Shown: positions 1-8,900, counted from the first letter of the stretch. The stretch is 17,273 bases of DNA from JAIPAH01 sp964345255 (GCA_964345255.1 CAYFQK010000046.1:1-17273); one strand, 5' to 3'. Notes: generated by a model from the sequence alone, not told the origin. Program-made: numbers and translations.

Positions 1-787
1 CCAACATTTGATTAGCGCTATATTCTACGCCAAGCTCTGAGCCTAAAGTTCCTTCACCACCTTCTGATTTTACATGAAGTTTTACCATGGGTATGCTACT
101 TCCCAGGCCCAGCTTACCATCGTCATTCAAAATCATTTTGCTTGTTCCGTCCGTTCCAAAGAACAGACCACCATCTGTATAGTCGTTCATTACATAGGCA
201 CTACCGCTACCGTTTAGTCCAATACGCATACCACTGTTCATTCCGGAAGTATTATCAGAGATGCGCATTTGCGATGGACCGCTTGACGTATGCAGATGTA
301 TAGGATAGTTTGGAGAGTCTGTTCCAATGCCTACATTCCCTGAATTAAAGTAGGTATCCGATCCATTCATGCCCCAAATAGAATTTCCGGCTGTTTTAGC
401 ATGCAGGGCATAAGGAACGCTTACCAGTTGGGTCTTGCCCAGGTTCACGAAACCATCACCCACATCCAGTTTCACCTGCAGGAAGTGCATATCGCTTCCC
501 CAGTCAATGTCGCCAAAATTTCCGGAGTTTGTCGTTCCGGCGCCAATTTTTAAGGTAAACAACCCATTATCATTGGTAGACACATTATGCGTTTCTTCAT
601 AAATCAGGGAGGAACCTCCTGAACCGCTATAAATACCCATAACGGCTGTGATACTTTGATTTTGCATGATGTTTCCGTCACCATCACGTGCTACGGCTTG
701 ATAATTAAAAGATTCGGGAGCCTGTGCAAAGGCACTTGCACTAAGCAACATTATAAAAACGGTTGAAAGTAATTTAATTTTCATCAT
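1..787 (-). CDS. Tail-fiber-domain-like secreted protein, N-terminal part (runs off left edge)
   Basis: I translated this from the complement; the frame is open to the window edge, so the C-terminus is missing. It starts MMKIKLLSTVFIMLLSASAF with signal-peptide cleavage expected after AQA. It continues with FNYQAVARDGDGN, a NxGLFTLKIG stretch, IDWGSDMHFLQVKLD and QLVSVPYALHAKTA. This order is the usual N-terminal module of the many Bacteroidota exoproteins annotated as tail fiber domain-containing, in which an intramolecular chaperone (endosialidase-type) domain often follows much later. A NVGIGTDSP segment and later LGLGSSIPMVKLHV match the beta-solenoid-like repeats seen in such proteins. 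Two adjacent ATGs (787 and 784) could start it. It lies 21 bp behind the T9SS gene at 809-1309 on the same strand, so co-transcription is likely. It is probably a cell-surface or secreted structural protein; a phage origin is not implied. The exact role is unknown. Confidence 0.75.
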   Translation of the reverse strand, partial: MMKIKLLSTVFIMLLSASAFAQAPESFNYQAVARDGDGNIMQNQSITAVMGIYSGSGGSSLIYEETHNVSTNDNGLFTLKIGAGTTNSGNFGDIDWGSDMHFLQVKLDVGDGFVNLGKTQLVSVPYALHAKTAGNSIWGMNGSDTYFNSGNVGIGTDSPNYPIHLHTSSGPSQMRISDNTSGMNSGMRIGLNGSGSAYVMNDYTDGGLFFGTDGTSKMILNDDGKLGLGSSIPMVKLHVKSEGGEGTLGSELGVEYSANQML

Positions 788-808
788 AATTCTAAGTTTT
801 TTAGTTCG

Positions 809-1309
809 CTATTTAGTTTTGATAAATTTATAAGACAATTTGCGGTTCGCACCTTCAGGGAGCATTTGTACAAAGTAAATGCCCGGCGGATAGTCACTAC
901 AATCAATGGTTAATTGCTTTTTACCATGTGTAGATACTTGCTCTGAGCTTCCAGGTATCAACTGTCCCAAAAGGTCAGCCACATGAATGTTCCATGTGGT
1001 TTCACTGGATGAACTGAAAGATATAGTCAATTCATCGGAAACCGGATTAGGATACAGATTAAAATTCTGTACCAAATCTTGCTCCGGAATGGCATTCGGG
1101 AATTGAATATACTGGTGAAAACCCTGCGAGAGATGAATATCTCCCGACGATTGAGTACTCACCACAAGCTCCCCAACAGTGTGGTCTACCTGCAAACTCA
1201 CCGAATTATAACTTCCTCCAGCGGAAGCAATTACATCCCTTTCACTTTGCACCTGTGCCTTAAGCATAAAGGGTGATAACATTATTAAAAACAGTAGTTT
1301 GTAATTCAT
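809..1309 (-). CDS. Small secreted protein with T9SS type A sorting domain
   Basis: 166 aa. Residues 1-19 form a signal peptide (MNYKLLFLIMLSPFMLKAQ), so export is by Sec. The mature N-terminal region carries VIASAGGSYNSVSLQVDHTVGEL and SQGFHQ, a short repeat-like module common in small Bacteroidota secreted proteins. From about residue 84 a type IX sorting domain follows: NLYPNPVSDELTISF, then a LLGQ turn, and GIYFVQM near the end with a basic C-terminal tail. T9SS carries such proteins across the outer membrane, where the sorting domain is normally removed. Apart from the sorting domain no enzymatic domain is visible, so the protein is mainly a short beta-rich head plus the signal. It precedes the tail-fiber-like gene by 21 bp, and this pairing is one I recall from other Bacteroidota genomes. 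No convincing promoter was found upstream. The function of the head is unknown. Confidence 0.85.
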   Translation of the reverse strand: MNYKLLFLIMLSPFMLKAQVQSERDVIASAGGSYNSVSLQVDHTVGELVVSTQSSGDIHLSQGFHQYIQFPNAIPEQDLVQNFNLYPNPVSDELTISFSSSSETTWNIHVADLLGQLIPGSSEQVSTHGKKQLTIDCSDYPPGIYFVQMLPEGANRKLSYKFIKTK

Positions 1310-1715
1310 TGAATTAATTTTAAGGATTTATTTAAAAATAATCTTGATACGCATAAAAATATGACTCCCAACTATTTATGAAATGATTTTTTCTTATTCC
1401 ATACATAAATGATGGGTCTGAGATGGTTCCTTTCGGATAATGTGTATTCACTTGTATTTGTACCCGAAACAAAGCCTTGGCTCCATTGTTTAAAATAATT
1501 CTAAATTATTTGCCTTCTTTTTATAAAAATAGTTTGTTCTCCCTCTATACCTATTATTCCCGGATACTTCTTTTCATATTTAATTAGTTAAGTATGATGT
1601 ATAAATTTTTCTCAATCACCTTCAGTCAAAAAGCATAACAAAAATTTTATACGGTAATAAGCCGGAGGGTTCAATCAAGGAAGAACAGATTGCTGGAAAA
1701 GGATTATAAAATCAT
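1310..1715. other. 406-bp AT-rich intergenic region without a recognised gene
   Basis: This lies upstream of the T9SS gene (809-1309) and downstream of the cyclase gene, both on the minus strand, so it should hold the cyclase terminator and the promoter of the T9SS/tail-fiber pair. Neither is clear. A short AT-only palindrome sits at 1493-1511 (AAATAATT-CTA-AATTATTT) and a loose ATAAATTTTT/AAAAATTTTAT inverted repeat at 1601-1650. The only open frame is a 62-codon plus-strand one that overlaps the cyclase gene antisense and has no protein-like features. No RNA gene was recognised. Confidence 0.6.
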
Positions 1716-2837
1716 TTACTGGTCATTCCATTTTTCAGTGTTTAAAGATAAGGTATATAGTTGTATATCCTTTCTTTTGCCCTTAAGCCTGAGGGTATCA
1801 AGTTTGCGGAAAGATACTCTTTCAGGAAGATCAAGAAACTTTAAAAGACCTTTCGGAAGGAGATTATCCACACCATAAAAATTGCATTTTTCCTGAATTC
1901 TAGCGCCGGTATTCAAAACATCCCCGGAAAAAACCACCTCTTTTTTCACAGCACCTATTTGGCCAGCTGTAACTTCTCCATGATAAAAGCCTGCCTTAAA
2001 CATCGGGGCAATATCATATTTTTCGATGTAATAAGGCTTTCTCTTGATAATTCGCGACTTAATATCAAAAAAGCATTTGATAAAATTGGCATTTTTCAGG
2101 CCATTATCCAGTTTCCATGAGACCACAACTTCATCTCCCACATATTGATAGATCTCCCCTCTGAAAAAGATAACAGAGTCTGCCACATCGGTAAAAAAAT
2201 CATTCAAGAAATTGAAATACCTTACATGCCCGAGCTTTTCAGCTATTACCGTTGAGTCGCGAAGGTCCAAAAACATAAAAATACGGGTCTCCTTATGAGG
2301 CCGATGGTACTTTCCGAAAATATAGCCTGACAAGCCGCCAGGGCCAAATTTTTCACTGAACTGAAGAAAAATAAAAGTCAAAATCATTACCAAAGCCCAG
2401 AAAATCAAATCGAAGACAACAGAGGAGGATAAAAAAACCTGAGAGGTGACTTGAAAAACTGTCGTCTTTCCTGAGATGACCGATTCCTGACCTGATGCGT
2501 AAATGGCAAGGACAATGTAAAAAATAGCCAGCATAAGAATAAAATACATTAAGCTTTTACCTATGACAGTAATAAAAAACGGCTTCTTTCTGAATAACTT
2601 TTTAACAAAAAACACTTCTATTGACCCCACGATCAATCCGGCAAAAGAGGCTGATAAAAATGTATAAAAAATACTCCGCCATAAACTCAAGCTTATACCA
2701 AACCCGCCTCCTTCTCCCATAGTTATCAAAAACGCATGCATATACCATGCATAGACTATAGCCACCACCTGCCATGCGATGGTGATGACAACTACTTTAA
2801 GGATTTTCGGTTTATACTTGAGAAATGTGTAACTCAT
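1716..2837 (-). CDS. Membrane-anchored class III adenylate/guanylate cyclase
   Basis: 373 aa. The N-terminal half has about four hydrophobic segments (near 11-38, 55-78, 92-113 and 135-160) that form a membrane anchor with no known sensor domain. From about 183 to 367 it is a class III nucleotide cyclase catalytic domain. Visible residues are the first metal aspartate D191 in FLDLRDST, the second, D235, in YQYVGDE, and the transition-state pair N309 and R313 in GDVLNTGARIQ. The domain ends with the usual LKGK turn at 351-354. The substrate-choosing positions fall in KKEVVFSG (298-305), which I recall as common in Bacteroidota and Leptospira cyclases, so ATP is the best guess for substrate; cGMP or another cyclic nucleotide cannot be excluded. 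The product would be released into the cytosol. The gene appears to stand alone, with a long non-coding stretch on each side. No cyclic-nucleotide-binding regulator is visible in the window. Confidence 0.88.
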   Translation of the reverse strand: MSYTFLKYKPKILKVVVITIAWQVVAIVYAWYMHAFLITMGEGGGFGISLSLWRSIFYTFLSASFAGLIVGSIEVFFVKKLFRKKPFFITVIGKSLMYFILMLAIFYIVLAIYASGQESVISGKTTVFQVTSQVFLSSSVVFDLIFWALVMILTFIFLQFSEKFGPGGLSGYIFGKYHRPHKETRIFMFLDLRDSTVIAEKLGHVRYFNFLNDFFTDVADSVIFFRGEIYQYVGDEVVVSWKLDNGLKNANFIKCFFDIKSRIIKRKPYYIEKYDIAPMFKAGFYHGEVTAGQIGAVKKEVVFSGDVLNTGARIQEKCNFYGVDNLLPKGLLKFLDLPERVSFRKLDTLRLKGKRKDIQLYTLSLNTEKWNDQ

Positions 2838-3031
2838 AGCTTTACGAAACTAAAATAAGGAATTTATTAATATTTCAAACCATCTCACGTAGATGCTAAC
2901 CCCAATCACAGAAAAAACCGACACTTTGATTAAAATCACAAGGAACTGGTTATCAATTCATCTTAAGATATGCTAAACCCAGCGCATTTTCATTTATATT
3001 GCATTTTTTAACTTTAAATTTCATTAAAAAT

Positions 3032-3259
3032 TACTGTTGTCCGGGAAAACGAGAATCAGCATGGAGATTTCTCGCTTCATACCGATTATCATCGGTATAA
3101 AGGTCTAAATGACAATCAGTTATTGGTTTTGGTGAAGGGGGTTGGGGTGTGCGGCGCTTTGCGCCGCACACCCCAACCCCCTTCACTCCCATCTCCTCTA
3201 AATCCCTTGTCCTTCCGAGCGAAGCGAGGAATCTCCTAGATGTTTACCGGACACCAATG
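3032..3259. mobile_element. MITE-like non-autonomous element with terminal inverted repeats
   Basis: The left end reads TACTGTTGTCCGGGAAAAC (3032-3050). The right end, read on the other strand, is CATTGGTGTCCGGTAAAC (3259-3242), sharing a TGTCCGG core 6 bp from each border. Inside, GGAGATTtCTCGCTTC (3063-3078) is matched at 15 of 16 positions by the complement of 3221-3236. The centre is a perfect palindrome (3132-3186). The 9-mer ATTAAAAAT sits directly outside both borders (3023-3031 and 3260-3268), as a target-site duplication would. No open reading frame is present, so a transposase would have to act in trans. The string CCGAGCGAAGCGAGGAATCT resembles a dispersed intergenic repeat I recall from Bacteroidota genomes. 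The family was not identified. Confidence 0.6.
3132..3186. repeat. Perfect 26-bp-arm palindrome with 3-nt loop
   Basis: The arms 3132-3157 and 3161-3186 are perfectly complementary around a TTT loop (3158-3160). Each arm runs from GTGAAGGGGG through a G-rich stretch to GCGGCGC. It is far more GC-rich than its surroundings and could form a cruciform in DNA or a very stable hairpin in RNA. No T-run follows it, so it is not a standard intrinsic terminator, although it could still impede transcription or protect RNA ends. It is the core of the MITE-like element. Confidence 0.95.
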
Positions 3260-3445
3260 ATTAAAAATAATTTATCTGAATAAGATTATTTCTTCATATT
3301 ACTGATTTTCAAATATATTAATTGATTTTCTTTATAAGTAAAGTCAATTCTTCTTTAAAAATAAATGATAAAAGCAAAAGCAAAATATTTTTTTTTTCAA
3401 GCAAATAAAATAAACCTAAAAGCAAGCGGCATATCAATATAAGGC

Positions 3446-3476
3446 TTTGACATAGCGGGAGTTATTATTACCTTTA
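3446..3476 (+). promoter_or_regulatory. Bacteroidota-type promoter of the 796-aa T9SS gene
   Basis: TTTG at 3446-3449 (-33 box), a 19-bp spacer, then TAccTTTA at 3469-3476, one base off the TAnnTTTG -7 consensus. Transcription would start near 3484, leaving a leader of about 20 nt before the ATG at 3506. Confidence 0.6.
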
Positions 3477-3505
3477 GAAGGTATAACCAACAAATAATAC
3501 AAACC

Positions 3506-5896
3506 ATGAAGAAAACTCTTTTACTCTCGGTAATATTGCCGGTTTTAATGTTTAGTTGCGGCGATATTTTTGGTCAGGTTACGCACCAAAACACGAATTC
3601 CTCAGATCATGTAATGAATAATATTAATTATCCGAGGATTGTGCGTTCCGGAATGGATATACCTGATAATTTCTCAACCCTGGTCAATCAGTCACGCTAT
3701 AACATTGACAACAAGGGTACAGAATTCTGGATAATGATGCCCAGAAACTTTAACATGGATGGTACTGCACTTTACATCGACATCACCAGTGATGTAGCTA
3801 CAAATGGCACCGTGGAACTACCAGGAATATCTTTCAATGAAGATTTTACCTCTTCACCGGGTTCTATCACCCGTATTACACTTCCGATAGAAGCTATGGT
3901 AGGAACCAATGAGCTAATTGAAAACAAAGGCATTCATATCACTGCCAATGATGAGGTTACTGTCTATGGCCTGAGTATAAAACAGTTCACCTCCGATTGC
4001 TTTTTAGCCTTACCGGTAGATATTTTATCTACACAATATCTGGCGATGTCATATCCTAACCTGACCTGGACTTCAGGATTTGATGAAAGTACGTTGTCTC
4101 AGTTTTCGGTTGTAAGCCCGTATGACAATAACCAGGTTACTATAACTCCTTCAACAGCAACGCTTTCAGGTTCACCAGAAGGCTTTCCCATTGAAATCAC
4201 TCTTAATAAGGGCCAAACTTACCAGGTACGGTCGGCCTTGTCGGTGGAGAGTGATGTGGACTTAACAGGGAGTGTTATTCAGTCTTCGCTACCTATAGCT
4301 TTTTTCAGCGGGAATAGCTGTGCCAGTATCCCGACCAATTATGCAGCATGCGATATTATCCTAGAGCAAATTCCACCGGTATCCACATGGGGCAACAACT
4401 TTGTAACCTACCCACTGGAGGGACGCGAAAATGGCGACACCTGGCGAATTTTATCTTCTCAGGATAACAATAATATCTATATAGATGAAGAGCTCGTAGC
4501 TACCCTTAACTTCGGAGATTTTTATGAAGATATTTATGATGTGCCCAAGACTATTAATAGCTCCAAACCGGTTTTGGTCATGCAATTCTCCAATGGTGAT
4601 GAATTCGATCCCGAGATCAGTCTCAACGGAGATCCTTTTATGATGCTTATCCCCCCGGAAGAGCAATTTATGGACAGCTATACATTTGCCACTCCCAGTT
4701 CAGGGTTTATTTACAATTATGTTACCGTCACCATTCCAACAGAAGGAATAAGCACCCTGCTATTGGATGGTGAAGCCGTTACTGAAGGCCTGTTCACTCC
4801 CATCGGCACCTCAGGGTACTCAGCCGCAGGATTAGAAGTAGAAGTCGGATCACATACCCTGAACAACACAGAAAATATTCCTTTCGGGATTTACTCTTAT
4901 GGTTTCAATAGCTATGACTCTTATGGGTATGCCGGAGGGCTATCGCTGGAATTTATCTATGAAGGCAGTGCACCTATCATTACCCGCACGGCACCCACCA
5001 TTAATGTATGTCAAAACAATCATCCTGAAGATGAAGATATCCTTATTGAAGTTATTGCACAGGATTACGAGCAACCATATACTACATCTGTTAAACTTTA
5101 CTACTCTTCTCCACCTGGCGAACCCTATACGATGGTAGAAATGACAAATACAGAAGGTGACATTTGGAGCTATACAGTTCCTGCCTCAGAAAGTTCGGAG
5201 CCTGGGATGAATTTCTACTTTACAGCATCAGACGGGCAACTTTCTTCATCTTCGCCCACTATCGATCCGCTGAACAACCCCTTCTGCGCTTCAATATTGC
5301 CCAACGAACTACCTGTTATTTCCCATACCCCGGTTTATGAAGCTACACTTAATATGGATGCGGAAATCACCGCTGAGGTCAATGATGCTACAGATTATGT
5401 AGACGAAGTTAAGTTGCATTACAGGGTTCATGGAGGTAATCCGGTTTATACCAGTGTTGAAATGGTTCAAAAAAGTAAGGGCACTTACTCAGCTTCAATT
5501 CCTTCCAGCTTTATGGTGGAAGCCGGAACCGACTACTTCATAACCGCAAAAGATAATTTCGCTATACAAGCGAATTATCCTGCGGACCAGGAGTATATCG
5601 GTATGAATCAGGATGTTGGGATTGGGGAGCCTGAAAAGGCTACCATCAAATTATCTATTGCTCCCAATCCCGTGACTTCAGCTTCCAGAGTTGCTCTATC
5701 ACTCATGGAACAGTCCGTGCTCACGATTGAGCTTTTCAATCTGAATGGACAGAAAGTCAGAACGCTGTACGACAGCGAATTACCCCCAGGTACACACTAT
5801 TTCAGCTTAAACCGTGGAACACTGAAAAGCGGTACTTACTTGATGAAAGCGTCTGATGGGACTTCGGTAACTTCAGAAAAACTTATTATTAAATAG
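3506..5896 (+). CDS. T9SS-secreted protein with IgGFc-binding-like domain
   Basis: 796 aa. Residues 1-24 are a hydrophobic export signal. Cleavage before Q24 (IFGQ) fits a Sec/T9SS route, while C18 in LMFSCG is only a weak lipobox. About 68-485 resembles the IgGFc-binding N-terminal domain: GTEFWIMMP at its start, repeated beta-strand modules, SVVSPYDNNQVTITP, LNKGQTYQV and GSVIQSSLPIAFFSGN. Two beta-sandwich (Ig-like) repeats follow at about 492-590 and 601-695, both with VKLYY/VKLHYR and YFTASDG/YFITAKDN strands. The C-terminus (about 715-796) is a T9SS type A sorting domain with IAPNPV, LFNLNGQKVRTLYD and SGTYLMKASDG. The protein should end up outside the cell or on its surface. The domain name comes from mucus and IgG-binding proteins; in bacteria the ligand is generally unknown, so adhesion is an inference. 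It is a single-gene unit with its own promoter and terminator. Confidence 0.87.
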   Translation: MKKTLLLSVILPVLMFSCGDIFGQVTHQNTNSSDHVMNNINYPRIVRSGMDIPDNFSTLVNQSRYNIDNKGTEFWIMMPRNFNMDGTALYIDITSDVATNGTVELPGISFNEDFTSSPGSITRITLPIEAMVGTNELIENKGIHITANDEVTVYGLSIKQFTSDCFLALPVDILSTQYLAMSYPNLTWTSGFDESTLSQFSVVSPYDNNQVTITPSTATLSGSPEGFPIEITLNKGQTYQVRSALSVESDVDLTGSVIQSSLPIAFFSGNSCASIPTNYAACDIILEQIPPVSTWGNNFVTYPLEGRENGDTWRILSSQDNNNIYIDEELVATLNFGDFYEDIYDVPKTINSSKPVLVMQFSNGDEFDPEISLNGDPFMMLIPPEEQFMDSYTFATPSSGFIYNYVTVTIPTEGISTLLLDGEAVTEGLFTPIGTSGYSAAGLEVEVGSHTLNNTENIPFGIYSYGFNSYDSYGYAGGLSLEFIYEGSAPIITRTAPTINVCQNNHPEDEDILIEVIAQDYEQPYTTSVKLYYSSPPGEPYTMVEMTNTEGDIWSYTVPASESSEPGMNFYFTASDGQLSSSSPTIDPLNNPFCASILPNELPVISHTPVYEATLNMDAEITAEVNDATDYVDEVKLHYRVHGGNPVYTSVEMVQKSKGTYSASIPSSFMVEAGTDYFITAKDNFAIQANYPADQEYIGMNQDVGIGEPEKATIKLSIAPNPVTSASRVALSLMEQSVLTIELFNLNGQKVRTLYDSELPPGTHYFSLNRGTLKSGTYLMKASDGTSVTSEKLIIK

Positions 5897-5902
5897 AACA
5901 TC

Positions 5903-5937
5903 AAAAAAAAGACCGGTTTCAGACCGGTCTTTTTTTT
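5903..5937. terminator. Bidirectional intrinsic terminator
   Basis: An A-run (5903-5910), the stem GACCGGT (5911-5917), loop TTCAG, the complementary ACCGGTC (5923-5929) and a T-run (5930-5937) form a 15-bp hairpin. It carries U-tracts on both strands, so it can end the plus gene at 5896 and the minus gene stopping at 5951. Confidence 0.93.
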
Positions 5938-5950
5938 AGAACATATTTTT

Positions 5951-8900
5951 CTATTTCAGGATGACTTTGCCTGTCATGACTTTTGATTCTGCTTGAATTT
6001 TATAGAAATAGACTCCTGAAGAAATCTGTGCTTCTCTTGCAGGCTCCCATTGCACTTTTTGAATTCCCTGGCCAAATTTCCGCTCTGCTAATCTTTGGAT
6101 TATATTTCCTTTCATGTCGAGAATTACAATAATCACTTCTTGCGGAGAATCCAAAACGAAGGAAATTGTAGTAGTTGTTTTCAGTGGGTTTGGTGCCGCC
6201 ATATGATTGACTTTATTTGTTTCAACTATGGAAGGAGTATGGGTAATCAGTCCCATTCCACCGGAGTAGCAGGTCACCAGTCCATCGCGGCCACCGGCCA
6301 CGGCTTCCCAGCTTAAATCACCAACCACATCCGGTAAAGTACCAACTCCGTCAATCGGCGAACCATATGATTCGGCCATTAGTTCGTCACCATTACTTCC
6401 ATCGATGATATACATGACGTTGTCCTGATAAAGAGTCCCAACGGCGATATCTTTTATCATATCTGAGTTTACATCTTCCATGGCCATAACGTTGGAGCAT
6501 TGATCAGCCAGGTAGCCCGACCACACGTAATCGCCTGTTTTTCCATCAATAACTACCATGTTGGCACCGCTATGTGCCGGAGCGATGTCTTCATAAGCAT
6601 CGCCGTTTACATCGCCAATTCTGTCAAACCATGTAATCAAGTCATTCCCGATTCCTCCTTCTTCCTCAATTGTTCCATCTGTTGCGTCGATAAGGTAATA
6701 ATCACCACCAAAATCTCCTGCTATAACATCATTTATTCCATCTCCGGTAATATCTGAAAGAATTTCCAATGCCCAGACAGAAGAGCCGCTTGTTTCAAAA
6801 CTCCACTCCACACTACCATTCGAGCCATCGAGTCCCATTACTTTTCCCTGACTTTCACTTTCATTGGAAGCACCGGCTACAGCGTCAGGTAAGCCGTCGC
6901 CATTGAAATCAGGGACGCCGATTACCGAAAAAGCCGGTCCGCCGGCATATTTATCCCATATGAGATCTCCATCTGTTCCACTTAAACAGAAAATCCTTTT
7001 TGGCCCGCTATCTTGACCATCGTCTCCTGTGGCAGCTAAAACATCCATTACTCCATCCGCATCATAGTCATATTTGGCAAACACCTGGTAGACCCATCCT
7101 CCATCGCCGAATTGATCAGTATTGTATTGCCATATATCAGCGCCATCTTTTCCGGAAAGTGCTCTCACAGACCTGTCGCCACCAGTAGTTCCGACCACAA
7201 GATCCTCGAAATCATCACCGTTCAGGTCACCGGTTCTCATAATGCTGTGCTGATGATAAAGATTACCCGAATATATTTCACGTTCCCATAGCACATCAGC
7301 CTCATCATCAGAATTACCATTCAGGCACCTGATATAATTATCCTCACTGGCAACTACCAACTCATGCTCATTATCTCCATTGAGATCCGGCAGGTAAGTA
7401 AATGCTTTCGGGCTGTTATCGTAACCAGTTGTGATGTTGTAATCCCAGATTTCTTCCCCGGCTTCCATTGGTGAAGCATCCCCCTGACCGGATAAATCAA
7501 TGGTTATGTTTGGCGTATCTTCATCATTGGTAACTAGTGTTAGTACAGCGGAATAATCAACACCCTGCATCGGATGAAACCATACGCCAAGATTTTCTTC
7601 GCCCAAAACCGGCACATCCATTGGTAATTCAACTGACGGATCGATATAAAAGCTGCCATAATCAAGGATGGCGTCCTCTATCGTTAATATCTCGTCACCC
7701 TGATTGATAACATCAAGATACCATCGCGTGGTGGCTCCTGCCCTTACTGTTCCATAATTATGCGACTGTGCTGAAACATCAACCGTAGGGCCCTCATACA
7801 CACCGCTTCCGGTAAGCTGCACTTCTACCTCACTGTTTAACGGATCATTTGATTCAACAATCACTGTGGTTTCCATCTGGCCAAATTCAGCCGGTGCATA
7901 GGTCAGGGGAATAATCGTTTCATCGCCGGGACCCACAGTAACCGGGAACGAAACAGATGTGGATACATCCTCGTGGTTTATATCAAGGTTTTCTATCGTT
8001 AAATCCACTGCTCCCTCATTAACTACAGTCATTTCCCACGTCTCTGAATCACCAACATTTACCAGCCCGTAACTATGGTTATCAATTGGAATATTTATAA
8101 CCGGCGACCCGGAGCCACTCAGGTCAACCTTGTAAAGCCAGTCCTGATCGGAGCCGGAGCCCTGATCAAGATACCAAAGATATTCCCCGTCCCAGGTAAT
8201 ACCAGCCGGATCAGACTGTTCGCTTTCATAGGTTTCCAAAAGGTCACCCGTAGCCTTATCGATTTTATAAAGTGCATCACCCCATTTATCGGCCATCCAC
8301 ACATTCGTGCCTTCCACGGTTAAATCCCATGGCTGTTCGTCGGGTGCTGCAAAATCATCGAGAATATTTCCTTCATCATCTGTTTTATAGATATGCCCGT
8401 CGGGGTCGTAATAAGTCGACGACCAGAAATCACCTTCATCATAGGCAATCCCCGACATGTAATGGTCAGGTAACACAAAGCTGTCGGTTTGATTTCCATC
8501 AAAATCAAACTGAACCGCTGAAGAGGGATCAGAAAAGCTTTCTGCCTGGACAATAGTCCAAAGGTATGTTCCATCATGTGTTAACCCGTAAGCATCTTCA
8601 ATAGGGGCATTGAGGTGCAGCTCATAATCTCCGGAAGAAGGATCGAATCGATATATCCGATCTCCTTCAGAGCCATAAATGCCAAAGTAAAAGTACTCCC
8701 CATCATAGGCCAGTCCTGAGGCATTTTCCTCAATCGGATAAGTTTCAAGGATAGTCCATTCCCTGCTGTTCAGTATATCATTTGTTGACTGGCTTGCAGG
8801 AGCCTCAGCAACTTTTGTCGTTACATTATTTATGCCAGCGGCAGATTCTGCTTCTTTGGCTTGACTATCCGGAATACCCTGTGATAAAACTGATGATATC

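Larger units (their letters stand above)
3023..3268. repeat. 9-bp direct repeats ATTAAAAAT flanking the MITE-like element
   Basis: The copies are at 3023-3031 and 3260-3268. Each is exactly 6 bp from the TGTCCGG core of the adjacent terminal inverted repeat, a symmetry expected of a duplicated target. The AT-rich composition means a chance match is possible, which lowers confidence. Confidence 0.5.
2838..3505. other. 668-bp divergent intergenic region containing an inserted repeat element
   Basis: This separates the cyclase gene (minus) from the IgGFc-like T9SS gene (plus). It has three parts. 2838-3022 is AT-rich leader DNA that should hold the cyclase promoter; a TTTG-like box and TTATTTTA near the gene are only a weak match. 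3023-3268 is the repeat element with its flanking direct repeats. 3269-3505 is very AT-rich, with an 'aaaagc' short repeat and a T-run around 3375-3400, and it ends in the promoter of the plus-strand gene. No protein-coding frame or RNA gene is recognised. Confidence 0.7.

Noticed and set aside
1690..1878. 62-codon plus-strand frame antisense to the cyclase C-terminus
   Set aside because: No signal, domain or ribosome-binding support, and the opposite strand is clearly coding.
3132..3186. The palindrome as a rho-independent terminator
   Set aside because: No T-run follows on either strand; it sits within an element with inverted termini, which explains it better.
8119..8577. Two short minus-strand frames inside the large T9SS gene
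   Set aside because: They lie in another frame of a gene with clear repeats and sorting domain, and have no protein-like composition of their own.
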